NCBI GenBank assembly: GCA_000727475.1
Contig: KL647288.1
Coordinates: 6,661,414-6,725,413 of the forward strand
DNA: 64,000 nt
Reading direction: 5' to 3'
DNA from: Sarcocystis neurona
Lineage: Eukaryota; Apicomplexa; Conoidasida; Eucoccidiorida; Sarcocystidae
Both the position numbers and the translations under genes were made by a program. The notes beneath the pieces are model-generated. The model was not told the origin of the DNA. It saw only the letters and a list, made by a program, of their open reading frames with translations, and ran no database searches. Shown here in pieces: positions 1 to 11,493 of the stretch; the stretch's first letter is position 1; each line of letters begins with the position of its first letter.

Positions 1-555
1 CGACAGTCTCTCAGATGGTCGCGCATGCACAGATATGTGTACACACACCTACACACATACACGCACACAGACACTCTAAGAGACAGGCACAAACGGACAA
101 GTAAATAAACACAAACACACATACCCACACACCCCTACACACACGTATCCGCAATCACGACGGGCCCTGTCCTAAGCCGCTCAGATGTTCACTGAAAAGC
201 CCTGCAATGCATTCACACATGGTACCCGCGGCACACAAAGTGTCTCTCCGTACATGGCAACGAGAACAGAAGTGTGTACAGGTTAGACAAGTAGTGGAAT
301 TACTTGTGCTAACCACGATGTGCACTCTCGGATTTGCAGGGCCGCATGCAAGTACGTGAACACTGATAAGCCTCATATGGTTCCTGTGAGGGAACCTCAC
401 GTGTGGATTCGTCGTGCAGTATCACTGCTTGTACGTTCTAACAATACCGCTGCATCTGAAGCGCTTTGCACAGCATACAGTGAGCAGTCCTGTACGAAGA
501 ACCGCGTGTTACACTTGACCACAGGTATGGAGACAAACTATTTCCTACGGCTCAC
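1..555. other. Unassigned left edge
   Basis: Apart from the CA-rich tract, I see no convincing exon. Short overlapping ORFs on both strands between 155 and 574 have no recognisable motif. If the minus-strand exon at 556-1262 is real, this stretch would be the intron (and possibly further exons) that follows it. Confidence 0.4.
36..150. repeat. CA-rich low-complexity tract
   Basis: Interrupted CA repeats (short runs of acac/cacaca broken by single g, t or c) fill the left edge of the window. They resemble an old, mutated dinucleotide microsatellite. No coding sense is visible through them. Confidence 0.7.
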
Positions 556-1262
556 CTCCTGCCGCGGCACGTAAGACGCGATACGAACCGGCTCAAAGAA
601 TCCAGTCTTTGGCACAGGATGTCCTGCCAAAATGCGGGGCGGTAGATCGGTTGTGGTTCCGGTTTTCACGCGTGCCGATGTGTGAAAGGGTGCAACCATC
701 TGGGCACCAGCGGTATCTTCCCTACACGCATCACTTGGAGTGCTGCTTGCGTCCGCAGTCCTCCGTGGTTGTGCCCTTGACGTGAGATTGCTCGTCCTCA
801 CGTCGTCGCCTGTCTCTCTGGAGCTCATAGTGACCCCGCGTGTCTGCTGGCTTGGTTGTGCGGCAGAGCTGTTATGGACGAGGCCCCGCTGCTGCAGCCT
901 TTGTACAAATGGCAGACGCTGTCCTGTCCGTGCAATGCCATTCCCGGGCCCGATGGCGCACACAGTAGCGCACGTTGGAACAACATTTGCGGGTCTGCTG
1001 CAAGGGTAGAGCATGAATGAAGAGGCACAGTAAGACAGACGTTGTTCTCTTCCTCCAAGCGTGGCTCCATACTGCGAGCACTCCAGTAATCCTGTGGGTA
1101 TTGATTGCTTCGGGGAAGCACGACCAGTGATCCAGAACACTTGGAGGCCGCGTGAACTGGGGATTATTGCATTTGAAAGGAGATGAGAGATATCACCCAG
1201 GAGGAATTGTCGGAAACGGTTTCGCGTGACATTTTGCTGTAGCGATGTCACGTGGAGCTTTT
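556..1262 (-). CDS. Internal exon of an unidentified minus-strand gene
   Basis: This is an open frame of about 235 codons. It is bounded by a usable acceptor on its 5' side (a pyrimidine-containing stretch ending GCAG just above 1262, phase 1) and a good donor on its 3' side (GAG|GTGAGC just below 556, phase 0). The translation is Ser/Arg/Thr/Pro-rich without cysteine periodicity, membrane segments or any motif I recognise. It ends with residues reading FEPVRIASYVPRQE before the donor. An uninterrupted frame of this length is improbable by chance in sequence of this composition, and the two splice signals support an exon. The partner exons were not found, so strand and frame are supported but the product is unknown. 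Confidence 0.4.
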
Positions 1263-1782
1263 CTGCGAAGGTCAGCATCTTTAACGAGCACCTCCGAAAG
1301 TTTCCCTCCTAAAGACAGTATTTCTTGTGGACGTTCAGCACTACTGTATGAACAATCACTTCAGTGTAGTTCGTAAGTGGCTCATGTCAGCTCCACTACT
1401 GGTGCGCCTCTGTACACATTTACGTACGTCGACGGCTGCGCATGAGCGGTAGAGGGCGAGGAAGCAGCGTTCGCGGCTGCTAAATTCAAGCAAATTAAAT
1501 GTCGGGCACAGCTGCTAGCAGGGCGTACGACGCCGTCCATGTGACTGGGTGCACATCGACGAGCGAAGACGATTAATAGCGCTCAGCCCCACCAACGCGC
1601 ATATATGCGCATTCCCCGCTTGCGGCATCGGGGTGCACATGTTTGAAGAAAACCAGAATAATTATTCACAACGACGCCCCGCACTCTGGGCCGCATGTAA
1701 GAAACAAAGTCGACTACTTAATACTCCGGTCTGCCCGGTGAATTCAGCTGTCTAGATACAGTGTTCCTTGGTGGCACACCAG
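1263..1782. other. Unassigned
   Basis: No exon that I can support. The pyrimidine-poor sequence holds only short ORFs without splice context. Confidence 0.4.
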
Positions 1783-1938
1783 CGGCCGCTGCAGCAGGAA
1801 ACGCCGTCGCCAACGCCACGCGGCGAAACTGGTCTCAAATCTTCAAATGTAGCTTCGCAGGAGCATGTCGACTCATCGAAAGAAGACGATCTCTTTCGCC
1901 TCAGTGAACTACGTGGCAGACTTGAAATGTGTGACTAA
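1783..1938 (+). CDS. Possible terminal exon of an unidentified plus-strand gene
   Basis: After an acceptor-like CACCAG at 1777-1782 the frame stays open for 51 codons and ends in TAA at 1936-1938. It has no ATG, so it cannot be a stand-alone ORF. The translation is polar and helix-like (Gln/Pro/Thr/Ser-rich, then SSKEDDLFRLSELRGRLE), much more protein-like than its surroundings. No upstream exon was found. Further donors inside it are weak, so the TAA may be the true stop. The function is unknown, and the call rests on composition plus one splice signal. Confidence 0.3.
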   Translation, partial: RPLQQETPSPTPRGETGLKSSNVASQEHVDSSKEDDLFRLSELRGRLEMCD

Positions 1939-2640
1939 TTGCGTGCGCTCGCATGCGGACCGCGGTCACCGCCCCATACTAACTCTTCATTGCGGCATGC
2001 GCCATTCAGATGAGCCTTGTAACTCGTACAGGTGGCCGTATCCGCTGCTCGATTGACGCTGTGTATAATGTTTGGCGGTAGTACCCTAGCCCACGGTGGG
2101 TGTCTACATCTGTCGAGCAGGGTCGAAACTGTACGGCGCTGGACTAACCGTGAGAGCAGCAATCTATATATTCCGCGGTTGACGCCCCACCAAAATAAGA
2201 GTACCCGCCTGACCGCAACGACTGCGTGACAGCGGCGGAGGCATTTCTACTTAAATCCCATCTGTCTGTATCGTCCACACTACTTGTCTGAGAAACGGGC
2301 GCAATTCCGTCGACTGGTGCATGCAGATATATTTGGTGGTGCGAACAGCCGGAGGTGTACAACTGCCTCTCCTCTACAGGAAGATGGTGCACAAACATGC
2401 ACACGGATATCTACGCCCTCTCGTGTAAACATATATTTGTACATTTTGCAGCTTCTGTGGAGGTTTAGTGTGAATGATCTCCTGAGTAACTCTCCAAGCA
2501 CAGAGCGCGGGTTACGTTAGCCGACTGTCCCGAAATGTGACATCGGTCGGGTTGCCGCTGAGGTGAAGAAACAGTCTCGCGTCGTGATGCAGAACGGTCA
2601 ATAGACCTTCCTACGTTCGTTGAAATCCTGGGACACCTAT
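1939..2640. other. Unassigned
   Basis: Only short ORFs (below about 90 codons) on both strands. A stretch near 2551-2602 on the plus strand reads as a short polar helix ending in TAG, but it lacks a clear acceptor. I do not call it. Confidence 0.4.
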
Positions 2641-2958
2641 TCAGAAAAAATCAGTTTCAGTTAACGCCCTTTCCGCGTCTGGCGCTTTTTCTTTTCTTGG
2701 GGCATCCCCAGGGATGCTGAGGACCAGTATCTCCGAATGAAGTTCCGAAACGCCTCCGCAGGAGCAGGTCAGCGAATAGGGGGTCGTAGTCTTGACTGAG
2801 AGGGCCAGGACCTCATCTTCTGTCGAACCAGTGCAACCATGTGTATACAGGCAATAACGTAATCCCCCTACGATGCTGTTGTCTGCCGGTGTCAACAGAA
2901 GCACGTGATCGGCCCTTTCAAAGCCAAGACCATCTACGGTCTTCTCAAAGAAGTGCAT
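2641..2958 (-). CDS. Probable terminal exon of an unidentified minus-strand gene
   Basis: This is a frame of about 105 codons on the minus strand. It is preceded by an acceptor (CATTGTAG, phase 1) and ends in TGA. The translation contains DGLGFERADHVLLL followed by spaced cysteines, then an acidic/basic polar C-terminus ending TETDFF. The arrangement (Gly-Leu, Asp, hydrophobic strand, later cysteines) recalls the beta-strand/Cys repeats of secreted coccidian proteins, but that is only an impression. No donor inside it is convincing, so the stop is taken as real. Upstream exons would have to lie between 2,959 and about 4,300 or beyond, overlapping the PDCD5 introns on the other strand. Confidence 0.35.
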   Translation of the reverse strand: MHFFEKTVDGLGFERADHVLLLTPADNSIVGGLRYCLYTHGCTGSTEDEVLALSVKTTTPYSLTCSCGGVSELHSEILVLSIPGDAPRKEKAPDAERALTETDFF

Positions 2959-3815
2959 CCCTACAATGTTGAGGACGAGAGTTTTGCGCCCGTGTGTTTA
3001 CACATGTACGCGCGTACGTTCACCTGCATACGTCCCTTTATGTTTGCACGTGGGTGCGTAGGCATGGACACATCGCTACATATTTATCTATACGCGCATA
3101 CAACCGTGAGTCCACACGCGTGTGCGTACATGCAACACGTGACACATCAGTGAAGCTGACGACCAGCCTTTTCGCCTGCTAACACAGAAGCAAACGTAGA
3201 ACTGACTAACAGTTCGCCTCACGGCGACACAGGCTGTGCGTCTATATCCTCTGCCATCAGACAGTATAGTTTTGTTGATGTTCGACCCATCCGCCTGGAT
3301 TGTTCTCGGCCGTCGCGCCGTGTTTCACATTTATATTCGTGCGCTGCTTTTAAAGGGGAGCAGGCGTATTGGAATGCTACTTCTGATGCCTCCGCACAGA
3401 ATTCAGTTCGAGTTTCTCCAACAAAGCACATTGTTCAATTGCATTCTCCCTTGCTTTTCTCATGAATCTTTACCTGTTGCTGTGAGAGGTGATTTTGAGA
3501 CAGTTCCTGCGGCTGACCACAACCGTGCAAACATCGTTCACTCTCTTACCCTTGCGCGTCTGGCTCAACGTTGAGGATGCCTGTCCCCAGGACTTTGCTT
3601 TTGGATACGTTGTTTCAGCGAGCTGAAGCTGTGAGATAAGGAAAGCGTTGTGATGACAAAGGAACTTCCCTTTGCAGTATGCGTCTCCAGCGTCTTCTGT
3701 CGTTATTAAGGTCGCGTGGCGTACAATATCCTTGCCGTGCGCTCAGAAGCCTCCTTTCTGTGTGAGCTAGGACTTTGTTTCTTCGACGTCGAAAAAATCC
3801 TCCTTTCATTCGGAA
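2959..3815. other. Unassigned, upstream of PDCD5
   Basis: Imperfect alternations of gtac/cgcg and acac around 2990-3160 look like degenerate simple repeats. The 112-codon plus-strand ORF at 3236-3574 has no recognisable features. This interval probably includes the promoter and 5' UTR of PDCD5 if the tentative first exon at 3816 is right. Confidence 0.35.
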
Positions 3816-6394
3816 ATGGGTCCTGGAGAGTCGCAGCAGGCCAGACCAGAGCCTGCAGGCCTGCCTGGAGGCGTGACCACCTCTTTACAGGTAGACAGAC
3901 GGTGTTCGCGCGAGCAGGGTGCACAACTATATACGTGTCAGCGTCCATATTTGCTGCGCTTCACCGTGTACGTGTATTATGTATAGGACGACCGACCGAG
4001 AAAGGCATTTTTTAGAGCCTGTTTGTTTGTGATGCCCCTGAATTAGACGACCAACAGACAACACCCTGTGCCAGGCAGATCAGCCGTTGTTTCCCTGCAG
4101 TGCGTCGTCGAAGGAACAGCACTACCTTCAGTTGGTTCATCAGCGGCTACAGCGGAGGTGAAGGGTTGAATGCCTCTAACAACCTGCTTTTTCTCGTCGA
4201 GTGATTCGCAAGTACATATATGCTGCAGGACCGTGCTTCCAGAGCTCTTCTTTGGGACCGCGAAGCGTCTCAAGGCAGTCATATGACATGAACAAATCGT
4301 GCACGCACGTGACCGTCAAACGTGTGGCTGGTTCTCTTGTTTCTTTCTGCGTTTCTGCGCTGTACTCGTTCAGGAGTCGCAGTCAAACGAAGAGCTGCAG
4401 GAGGCAATGCGGCAGTGAGCCGGCACTCTGATGAGAAGGCGATTCGAGGCTGCTCTCAGTGCTGTTTGTTTGTCACGAGACATCATAGTTGCTTGAGTCT
4501 TCATTCGGAGTTGACAGGAGAACCTCACTACTTCCTAAGAGTCTCACGGTTGCCATTCTACCTGAACACATGCAGTGGTGCTTCTTCCGTGCAGACGGAC
4601 CGCTTTTCTGGTTCCCCTTGGCCGGCGTATGTTTTTAGAAATTCTGCACGTGCATAAGCAAAGTCCGCCCCAAGCGAACTGTGGTGTGAAGGGCAAGCGT
4701 CGACGAGGCCCATCCACGCACTTAGGAGTAGGGTAGCCTGTGTTCTTGCGGGATACAAGCTCAACGGCCGTGATACCTACTTTCTACGAGTGCTTTTTCG
4801 TTCTCCAGACAAGCTGAGGAGCGGAAGCGCGTCATGCTGAGAGCACTTCTCACTTCGGAAGCCCAGGAGAGATGTACGTTTGTGCGCGCACCTCTGTATT
4901 CCGTCACACGCAAAGCTTTCGTGATCGTGCTGTGTAGCGTGCGTCACTCAATGTACGAAGGAGAGTCTTTTGCGAGTTCGTCGAAAAAGCAGCAAACATT
5001 TTGGTGCGTCACCTCGGAGGTGGCACTGTAGTGTGCAAGGAAGTCGAAAGGTTTCCCGACGAGCGCAGTCTGTGACGTTGTTAGTGTGTCCTGTCACACA
5101 GTAGTGGCTGCCCTACGTAACCAGTAGGTGACACGTTTTCAGTAGAACGCTGCGGCAGAATTACTACGTGGAAACTAGAACGCCATCGATTCTCATGGAT
5201 AGGCCGACGGTGTGATGCTGAAATATTCGATTATGTGTATTTTCCAGTGCATCGCGTCCAACTTGTAAAGGCGGAGAACGCACGTGCTGTCGAAGCCATC
5301 CTCTTGCAGGTAAAGGCTGCACGCTGACGTAGAAGGACGTTAGACGGTGTGTGTACGCGTGGACGTAAGCACACATATTCTCATAGGGATTGAGGCAGCC
5401 ACTTTCGGGGTGGGCTCTAGAAGCAGAACGGTCACATTGAGACGGTAGCGATTAACTCTACGTGGGGTGGGTGGCACGCACTCAATCGTGCAGGGTAAGA
5501 ATGCGGGTAGACGCAGGAGGATAGAAGTCCCCTTATCCAGGTGAGGAACGTCATTTGCGAGGAAGCCAGTGACGAAGATCTACGCGGATTTTTAGCCTTG
5601 TTTGCTGCCTGATTCTTGGGGAGCGCCGTGGTGATGCGTCAGACCTGACGACATCCTTGCACAAATGCAGACGGTTCGTTTTTTCGGTGCCTGGAGGCTG
5701 TGAAGATCCATTTTCACACAGCGTATTTCTCACGCTGCAAGGTTCGTCAGGTGTTCACAATGTTCGGCGCGACAGAATCGATCGCACTTCCCTATTCTTG
5801 GTGAACAGAACGCCCAACAAGGCCGACTGACGGGAAAGGTTGATGAAGAGACTCTTATCGAGCTGCTACAACAAGTGGGAGCTTCTGGCGTGGCAAAAGC
5901 GGCACCTAAAGTTACCGTACGTCTTGGCGGTTAGACTGATTCAGGGCCCTGCAAAATGAGATCGATGTACTCGAGTACCTCGATGTGGTATTGTGGTAAC
6001 ACTCCTGCCGAATGCGAGTGCCAGATTCTGTTACGGAGGGGGAGCCACAGGCCACTCTCACACGCTGGCCTTGAGCTTGTGCACCCTATCACCAACCACG
6101 AACAGCCCTCACGAGTCCCCGGCGTAGTGCTTGTAGCCTTGCGTGGCAACACCTGTGGAGTGGGTGTCGATAGAAAGAAGAACACACGTACGCGGAGGCA
6201 GCTTGCTGGTTCATACGGCAGTCGTCCACAACCCGTGTCAAGCAGTTCGGTACAAGAAGTTGCGTGGCCTCAGGCTTCAATCGTGGGACCCGTTCTTTTC
6301 TACGGGGCGCCAGAGAAATTTTAGTATCTCTTGATTGCTGGTTATGGGCCTGCAGATTCGCAGACGCCGCATGGATGATGACGATGACTATTGA
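3816..6394 (+). CDS. PDCD5: PDCD5 / TFAR19-family DNA-binding protein
   Basis: Five short exons chain without any phase conflict: 4374-4414, 4809-4873, 5248-5309, 5809-5916 and 6356-6394 (stop TGA at 6392-6394). Every intron is GT/AG. The protein reads through the PDCD5 core: a basic helix (EERKRVMLRALL), then LVKAENARAVEAILLQ, then GRLTGKVDEETLIELLQQVG, and the family's C-terminal signature RRRRMDDDDDY. PDCD5 proteins are small nuclear/cytosolic triple-helix-bundle proteins conserved from archaea to humans and linked in animals to apoptosis and chromatin/chaperonin binding. Their role in apicomplexans is not established. The first exon is tentative: ATG at 3816 gives 25 codons ending in CAG|GTAGAC in the required phase. 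The total would be 129 residues, close to the usual 110-130. Its N-terminal helix does not obviously match the family, so another first exon may exist. Confidence 0.88.
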
Positions 6395-8170
6395 TCTTCT
6401 TCGAAGGGCTCTGCGTTGTCGGGTTCGGTGCTAACGGCATGTGTTGTCTCTGCTGCTGTGGCGACAGTTATGTGCCCTTTATATTCGGGCTCTATCCAAC
6501 AACCTGCGACGCTTTCCATGGTCGCCGCATCCGTGGTACGTCGACGGTTTCAGGTAGTATTCTGGAACCCCGTCTACGATTGTGACGACGTTCGCGTGGA
6601 CGGCGCTTGTTTGACGAGGCGACGCAGCCGAGCCTGTTTCTGAGTGACAGGAGCTCCTCAATCGAAAGGACACCCACGCCTAGAGGACAGCTCATAATTT
6701 GGACTAAGTGAAAAAGTTTTTTGTATCGTCTCTGTCCGAGGGTAGCAGCCGCGTACCGCACCTCCTATATGCATTTACCATTAGGCAGTATTAAAGTGTG
6801 GCCCGCGGACAGCTCGCTGCCCCCTCCACTGCCAATATAGGTGCAGCTGGAAGCGTGTTGTCAGTTGCCTGCCTTTTAGAGTCTTGCGTTTCTCTTCTCC
6901 ATCGGTTATGTGGTTGTCGGCCTGGCGCACAACGCTCGAAGCGCCTAACTTCTTATGTACTTGATGTTTTTCTTTGACAGAAATGAGCAAGTTTGTAGTA
7001 CGAAGACAGCAGCAGGGACTCATCTTGTAAACGCGCACTACATTCCTCACAAAGAACCTGTTGCAGTCAAACGACTGCACTGGGAGCACTGGCATTCATC
7101 GATAGCGCTTCTACAGTGCCTTTCGAAGCTGAAAAGCTCTGTACGCACGTTTCCTACATGTGTACACGGTTGTACACGTGTACTGCCAACAGGCACGTCA
7201 CTGAGTGAAACGGTTTCTTCACTTCCTTTCCAAATCCGAAAAGCGTCCAGCAGCCATGTTTTGTTAAAGGCACACGCACGCGTATGTATATATGGACACA
7301 TTTGGTCTTGCATCGCTATTCAGGAATACATATGATCAGGAGTCAGGTTCGACAGATCGTATGTCTCCCTCCATGCGTGTAGTTATGTGTAGACTACGAC
7401 GCATCCGACAGAGGTGGTCAAGGGCATCAGGTTCCGCAAGGCACGCATACTTAAGAAATACACGTACACATATGCCTACATTCCGGCGTGAACACGCTAC
7501 CTGTAACGCAAGTGAGCATATCAGACACCCTCACTTTTTGATGATTGCAGCGCTGCATTGAGGCGGAGCTTTTTCTCTCCTGAACTGAACATGATTCATG
7601 CTACATCCAACTAAAAGGGACTTAAAGCTTGACCATGTTTCCGACATCGCGAACAACGACGTGCGCCGCAGAGTGCACTTGCGCTATCGTTCTGTGGTAG
7701 CGCAGGCACGTGTTAAGCTGCCTCGCGTCTTGGTGCATTTGTGTAGTCCTCCGATCATCTCAAGAGCACCGTCTCTACCTAGTGTTCAGATACATCGGTG
7801 CAAAGCCAGGTGATATGGAGTGTAGGTGAACTTCGGTAGTGTTGACTCGCTTCTGCTCGATTTCTTCGCTTGAGTCGGCCAGACGCGTTATTGTCGCATA
7901 AGGGCACGATCTGCTGTCTACGGGATACGTACGCGTCACGGAGAATCTGTTTGGTTCTGTTGTGCTCATCTGTTACACGGTAAGTTTCCTGCTATATGAT
8001 TCACTTGGTTTGACTTGCGGTTGCATTCAGAGAAACCCCGCGATGCTGAGGTGTCCCATTAGACGGTTTGCTTACGTACGTTCGCTCTCGAGATATGGCT
8101 TGTGCCACAGGAAGTATGCGTCTGGAGAGGCGATAATTTACATATATATCGTCAGACACACCGCAAATTT
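6395..8170. other. Unassigned, downstream of PDCD5
   Basis: This holds the 3' flank of PDCD5 and then sequence with short overlapping ORFs on both strands, none with convincing splice context. Two minus-strand frames near 6480-6760 look mildly protein-like but conflict with each other, so neither is called. Nothing else is seen. Confidence 0.35.
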
Positions 8171-8204
8171 ACTTGAGTGCCACTTTAAACTGTGGCACTC
8201 AAGT
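8171..8204. repeat. Perfect 13-bp inverted repeat (hairpin)
   Basis: Left arm 8171-8183 (acttgagtgccac) and right arm 8192-8204 (gtggcactcaagt) are exact reverse complements around an 8-nt spacer, tttaaact. A transcript would form a stable 13-bp stem. It lies inside a 217-codon plus-strand ORF (7962-8615) whose reality is doubtful. No T-tract follows, so it is not a typical terminator. Confidence 0.85.
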
Positions 8205-10958
8205 ATGCCAGAACGCATTCGACTTGAATGCAGATATCGTCTCCGTGAAGGTGAAGACAAGCAATTCCGCATTCGATATCGTCTCACCGGAGCAGCTGTC
8301 ACCTCAGCTCCCTTGCGCTTCTCTTGCTTAGCACCAGGGCGGGGTATTCGCAGTGTTGCACAACTTCTTGTGAGGCACTCAGCGTTTCTATTCCGGCATG
8401 AGGTTGGTTTTCACCTGAAAATCGTCTGGCTGAGCCTCGTACCTCAGTTGAAGGAGGGTTGCTTGGTAGCGCGAGTATCCCGCCGTAAGATTGTTCGACC
8501 CGTCTGCTACAGTGTCCCTCTTGCATGGAATCCTACTACCCGATCGCGCCGCCCCACGGAGCTCGTATTTGGTGTCTGTGCACAGCTGCAGATACAAGTG
8601 CGTGCAGATATTTGACAGATAAACGCCAGCCTGTTTACACGCCCTCGCCGCTTATTTAAAGGCTCAAAGTTAAGCGCGCTTCAGAACTGTGTCAGATGCT
8701 GTCCGCTGCTCCCTGCGTGCATGTGCTCACCCTTCTCCGTATATTTGTAGTGAAATTCGCCAACATGTTTACGCTCTGTGGCACTCAGGTACACATTATC
8801 CCCGCTGAATGTAGAACTACCACTACAGCCCACGGAGACACAGGCACCACAGTTGAAGTGTCCCAGTTGATACATGCGTCACATTGAAATAACCAACCCG
8901 GAACTGTACACGTCTGTCCCCCACACTCTCGAAGACAGGATGTGAAAAGATCATTTTACCTCATCTCGTGCAAGTTGCTGTGACGGCATTTCGTCACTTG
9001 CAACCCCACTCCACGCATTGAAGAAGGAATGGCGCGACAGTGCACCATACTATATATCCTTCAGTTATAGTGGGGACTGAGATGTACACGTTTGTCCGAG
9101 CGGGGGATATATATGTAGCTTTTCTCAAGTGTAGGTGGTTGGACAGGGCGATGGATAAATACCTATTCACCCATGGATTCGCTACGCTGTGTGCGCTCTT
9201 GTGTGTCGCCTTCCTATCGCTAGACGCAATCGGCAGCGCGACGTAAAGTGACAGTATGACAGTTTTTCCAATTCGAATGTTCTAACAGGAGGTGCAACTG
9301 TATTTTGTCGGTGTTCCTCACGAGCGGGGGCTGAAACACACAGTACGCTCCCAATTATTTCCCACGGACACATGTAGCCGAGCTCTAGTCCGCGCAAACG
9401 ATCCACCTGTAGGTGCAAAGACAGCCGCTGATGATGCAAACTCCTGGCGATTGTCCAGCAGATACAGCCGGTCGTCAGCAGCCTGTCCACGCAAACCACA
9501 TGGCCTGGCGTCTGATCACGGTGTCACAACCACAATTGTAGCTCGTCAGCAGTTCGACAGAAAATCCAGTAACGTGGTCACGACAGCATGTACGCGCCCG
9601 GTGGCGGCTCGGTCTTCCACATTCATAGCCAGCGACAAAATTTCTTTGCGTACTGTTACAAAGTTAAGATGTATATGCAGAAGACGCTCTCAGGGTCAGT
9701 GCCGCTAACCTACTCGGGTGCTGCCTCGCATGGTGGGCAGGGGCGCTTCGCTAATGGCTTCTTTCTGCCTGCTACGTTACCTCAGGAAATAATCATCTCG
9801 GCCGGGCCTCGGGCCTGAACGTTGCTGGGGTAATCCGGCTGTATTTCCGCATAGTTGGGACCAGTGTTTATTCGACGCTTCCTACACTGTTTCTACTCAG
9901 CCGCCATGCATATCCTCAAGAAGAGCGACGCACACAGTTTAGAATGGAACTACACTTCTGCAAACTACGGTAACCTTGTGTTACCAATGTAACATAGCAA
10001 CTAGCTTGCCGGAGGTCTTCAGTCGCTGGCACGCGAACACCAGCGGCGCCTTGCCATTGCTGCTCCTGCGTGCGTGGCCGCCCGACGAGGACTGGCTGCG
10101 GCAGCTGCTACGTGTGTAGAACCGCTGTAATGCTTGACGCTCAGTTGGGCCGTTCTTTTTGTCACTCCTCTTCCCTGCGAAATTGCTTTGCTTCCCGACT
10201 TGAGCTCTCTGCTCTGTGTTTCTGTGGGGTTCTGGACTCCTCCTTTCCCCCGGAACTGGGCAAGCGCAGCGGCGTAGATCTGGACGCGGTAGCGTACAAC
10301 AGTCGAATGGGCTGGCTGTTTCAGGAGCGTGGACGCAGCAGTCGGATACGCTGTCGAACTTTCTTTCGCAGTCACTTACGCAAGTCCCTTGTGGCCTACA
10401 TATTTTACTCTTTGCTGTACAGCGCTTGTGTGTGAGCTGTTTCCACAATATTCAGTGAGAAAAAGGTTTCACGTTAACGGTGGGGATCCTGGTCACGTAC
10501 TGCAGAGGTTGCCAGCAAATTCCGCCGCAGGGCGCCATCGATAACGGGTTGTCCCTCAATCTTAGCTGCACGGAAAGGTGAGCGCGTAAACGCGATAGGC
10601 TTGGGTCATTCTCAGTGGCTCGCGCCCCGGTGCAGGCACGAAGTTCACTTCGAGAAAACAGAAGGCAGGACTACACTTCCACTACGGTGCTTTCGTAGTA
10701 CAGCTACTGTTGCTGCACGCACGTCAATACTCCTGATGGCGATGCGGCTGCGGCGGCTGCGCCGGCATCGCACTGCACAGCACCAGCTGCTGTACTGCCC
10801 TTGGCGCTGCCACTGCTGTCAACGCTGTCGCCAAAGCGCCCACAACCGATGCACCCCAGCTCCTACTGCTGCATTCCTGTGCGTACCCCACTCCGATTCA
10901 ACGCACAGGGCTACGCAGTGGCGGCGATAATTGTAATGTTATACGTTGCCCATACTCT

Positions 10959-10976
10959 ACACACACACACACACAC
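10959..10976. repeat. (AC)n microsatellite
   Basis: Nine uninterrupted AC units, then gcag. Simple sequence repeat. Confidence 0.9.
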
Positions 10977-11281
10977 GCAGTGGCGTAGCGCGAACGTCCA
11001 ACCTTCGTGGGCGGCCCGCGCAGGAGCACGCAGTACCCTGTGCCGACTCGTCACGTGTTCCTGCTATACATGTTAATGCAGACGGTATGCATCCTCCTGC
11101 CTCGCAACTGTGGAAAGAAAAGCGCAATATTTGTTCGGGTTTCTACGGAGAAACACCGAAAACACCTGTTTTGGATGTTACTTTCAGCTGCGGGGGGCCT
11201 TCGTACTGAGCAGCAGAGAGACCATCTTTCGCCGATATTGTCAGCAGTATCGACCCTAGCAGCGATGCGGCATCTGCCTTT

Positions 11282-11352
11282 TGTGTGTGTGTGCGTGTGT
11301 ATGTGTGAGTGTGTGTGTGTGTGTGTGTGAGACGTGAATGTGTATGTGTGTA
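11282..11352. repeat. (GT)n microsatellite, interrupted
   Basis: About 70 bp of GT/TG units with a few substitutions (gc, at, ga). It is translated artefactually as Val-Cys or His-Thr runs in overlapping frames. With the AC tract about 300 bp away it forms a pair of complementary repeats. Confidence 0.9.
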
Positions 11353-11493
11353 GGTGTTCGTCGTCTACTACGTAGGGGCCACCTAGCGCGCTGCCCAGCG
11401 GTAGCCAGCACAGCCCGTACGGCGCTGCGCGCTCGGTGCATGTGTTGGAGCGCAGTACTCGCACGGAAAAACTTGCCGATATTTGTCTTTTTC

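Larger units (their letters stand above)
8205..11493. other. Unassigned, with dinucleotide repeats
   Basis: This stretch contains several ORFs of 100-155 codons (for example minus 9981-10448, plus 9292-9708, plus 10601-10930). Their translations are Cys/Arg/Ser-rich without motifs and overlap each other on both strands, as expected of chance frames. The only clear structures are the two microsatellites listed separately. Confidence 0.35.

Noticed and set aside
5956..6324. 122-codon plus-strand ORF
   Set aside because: Lies wholly in the last intron of PDCD5, with overlapping frames on both strands.
7962..8615. 217-codon plus-strand ORF
   Set aside because: No motif, Arg/Leu-rich throughout, contains the perfect hairpin, and a frame of this length is not rare enough in a window this size to call a gene.
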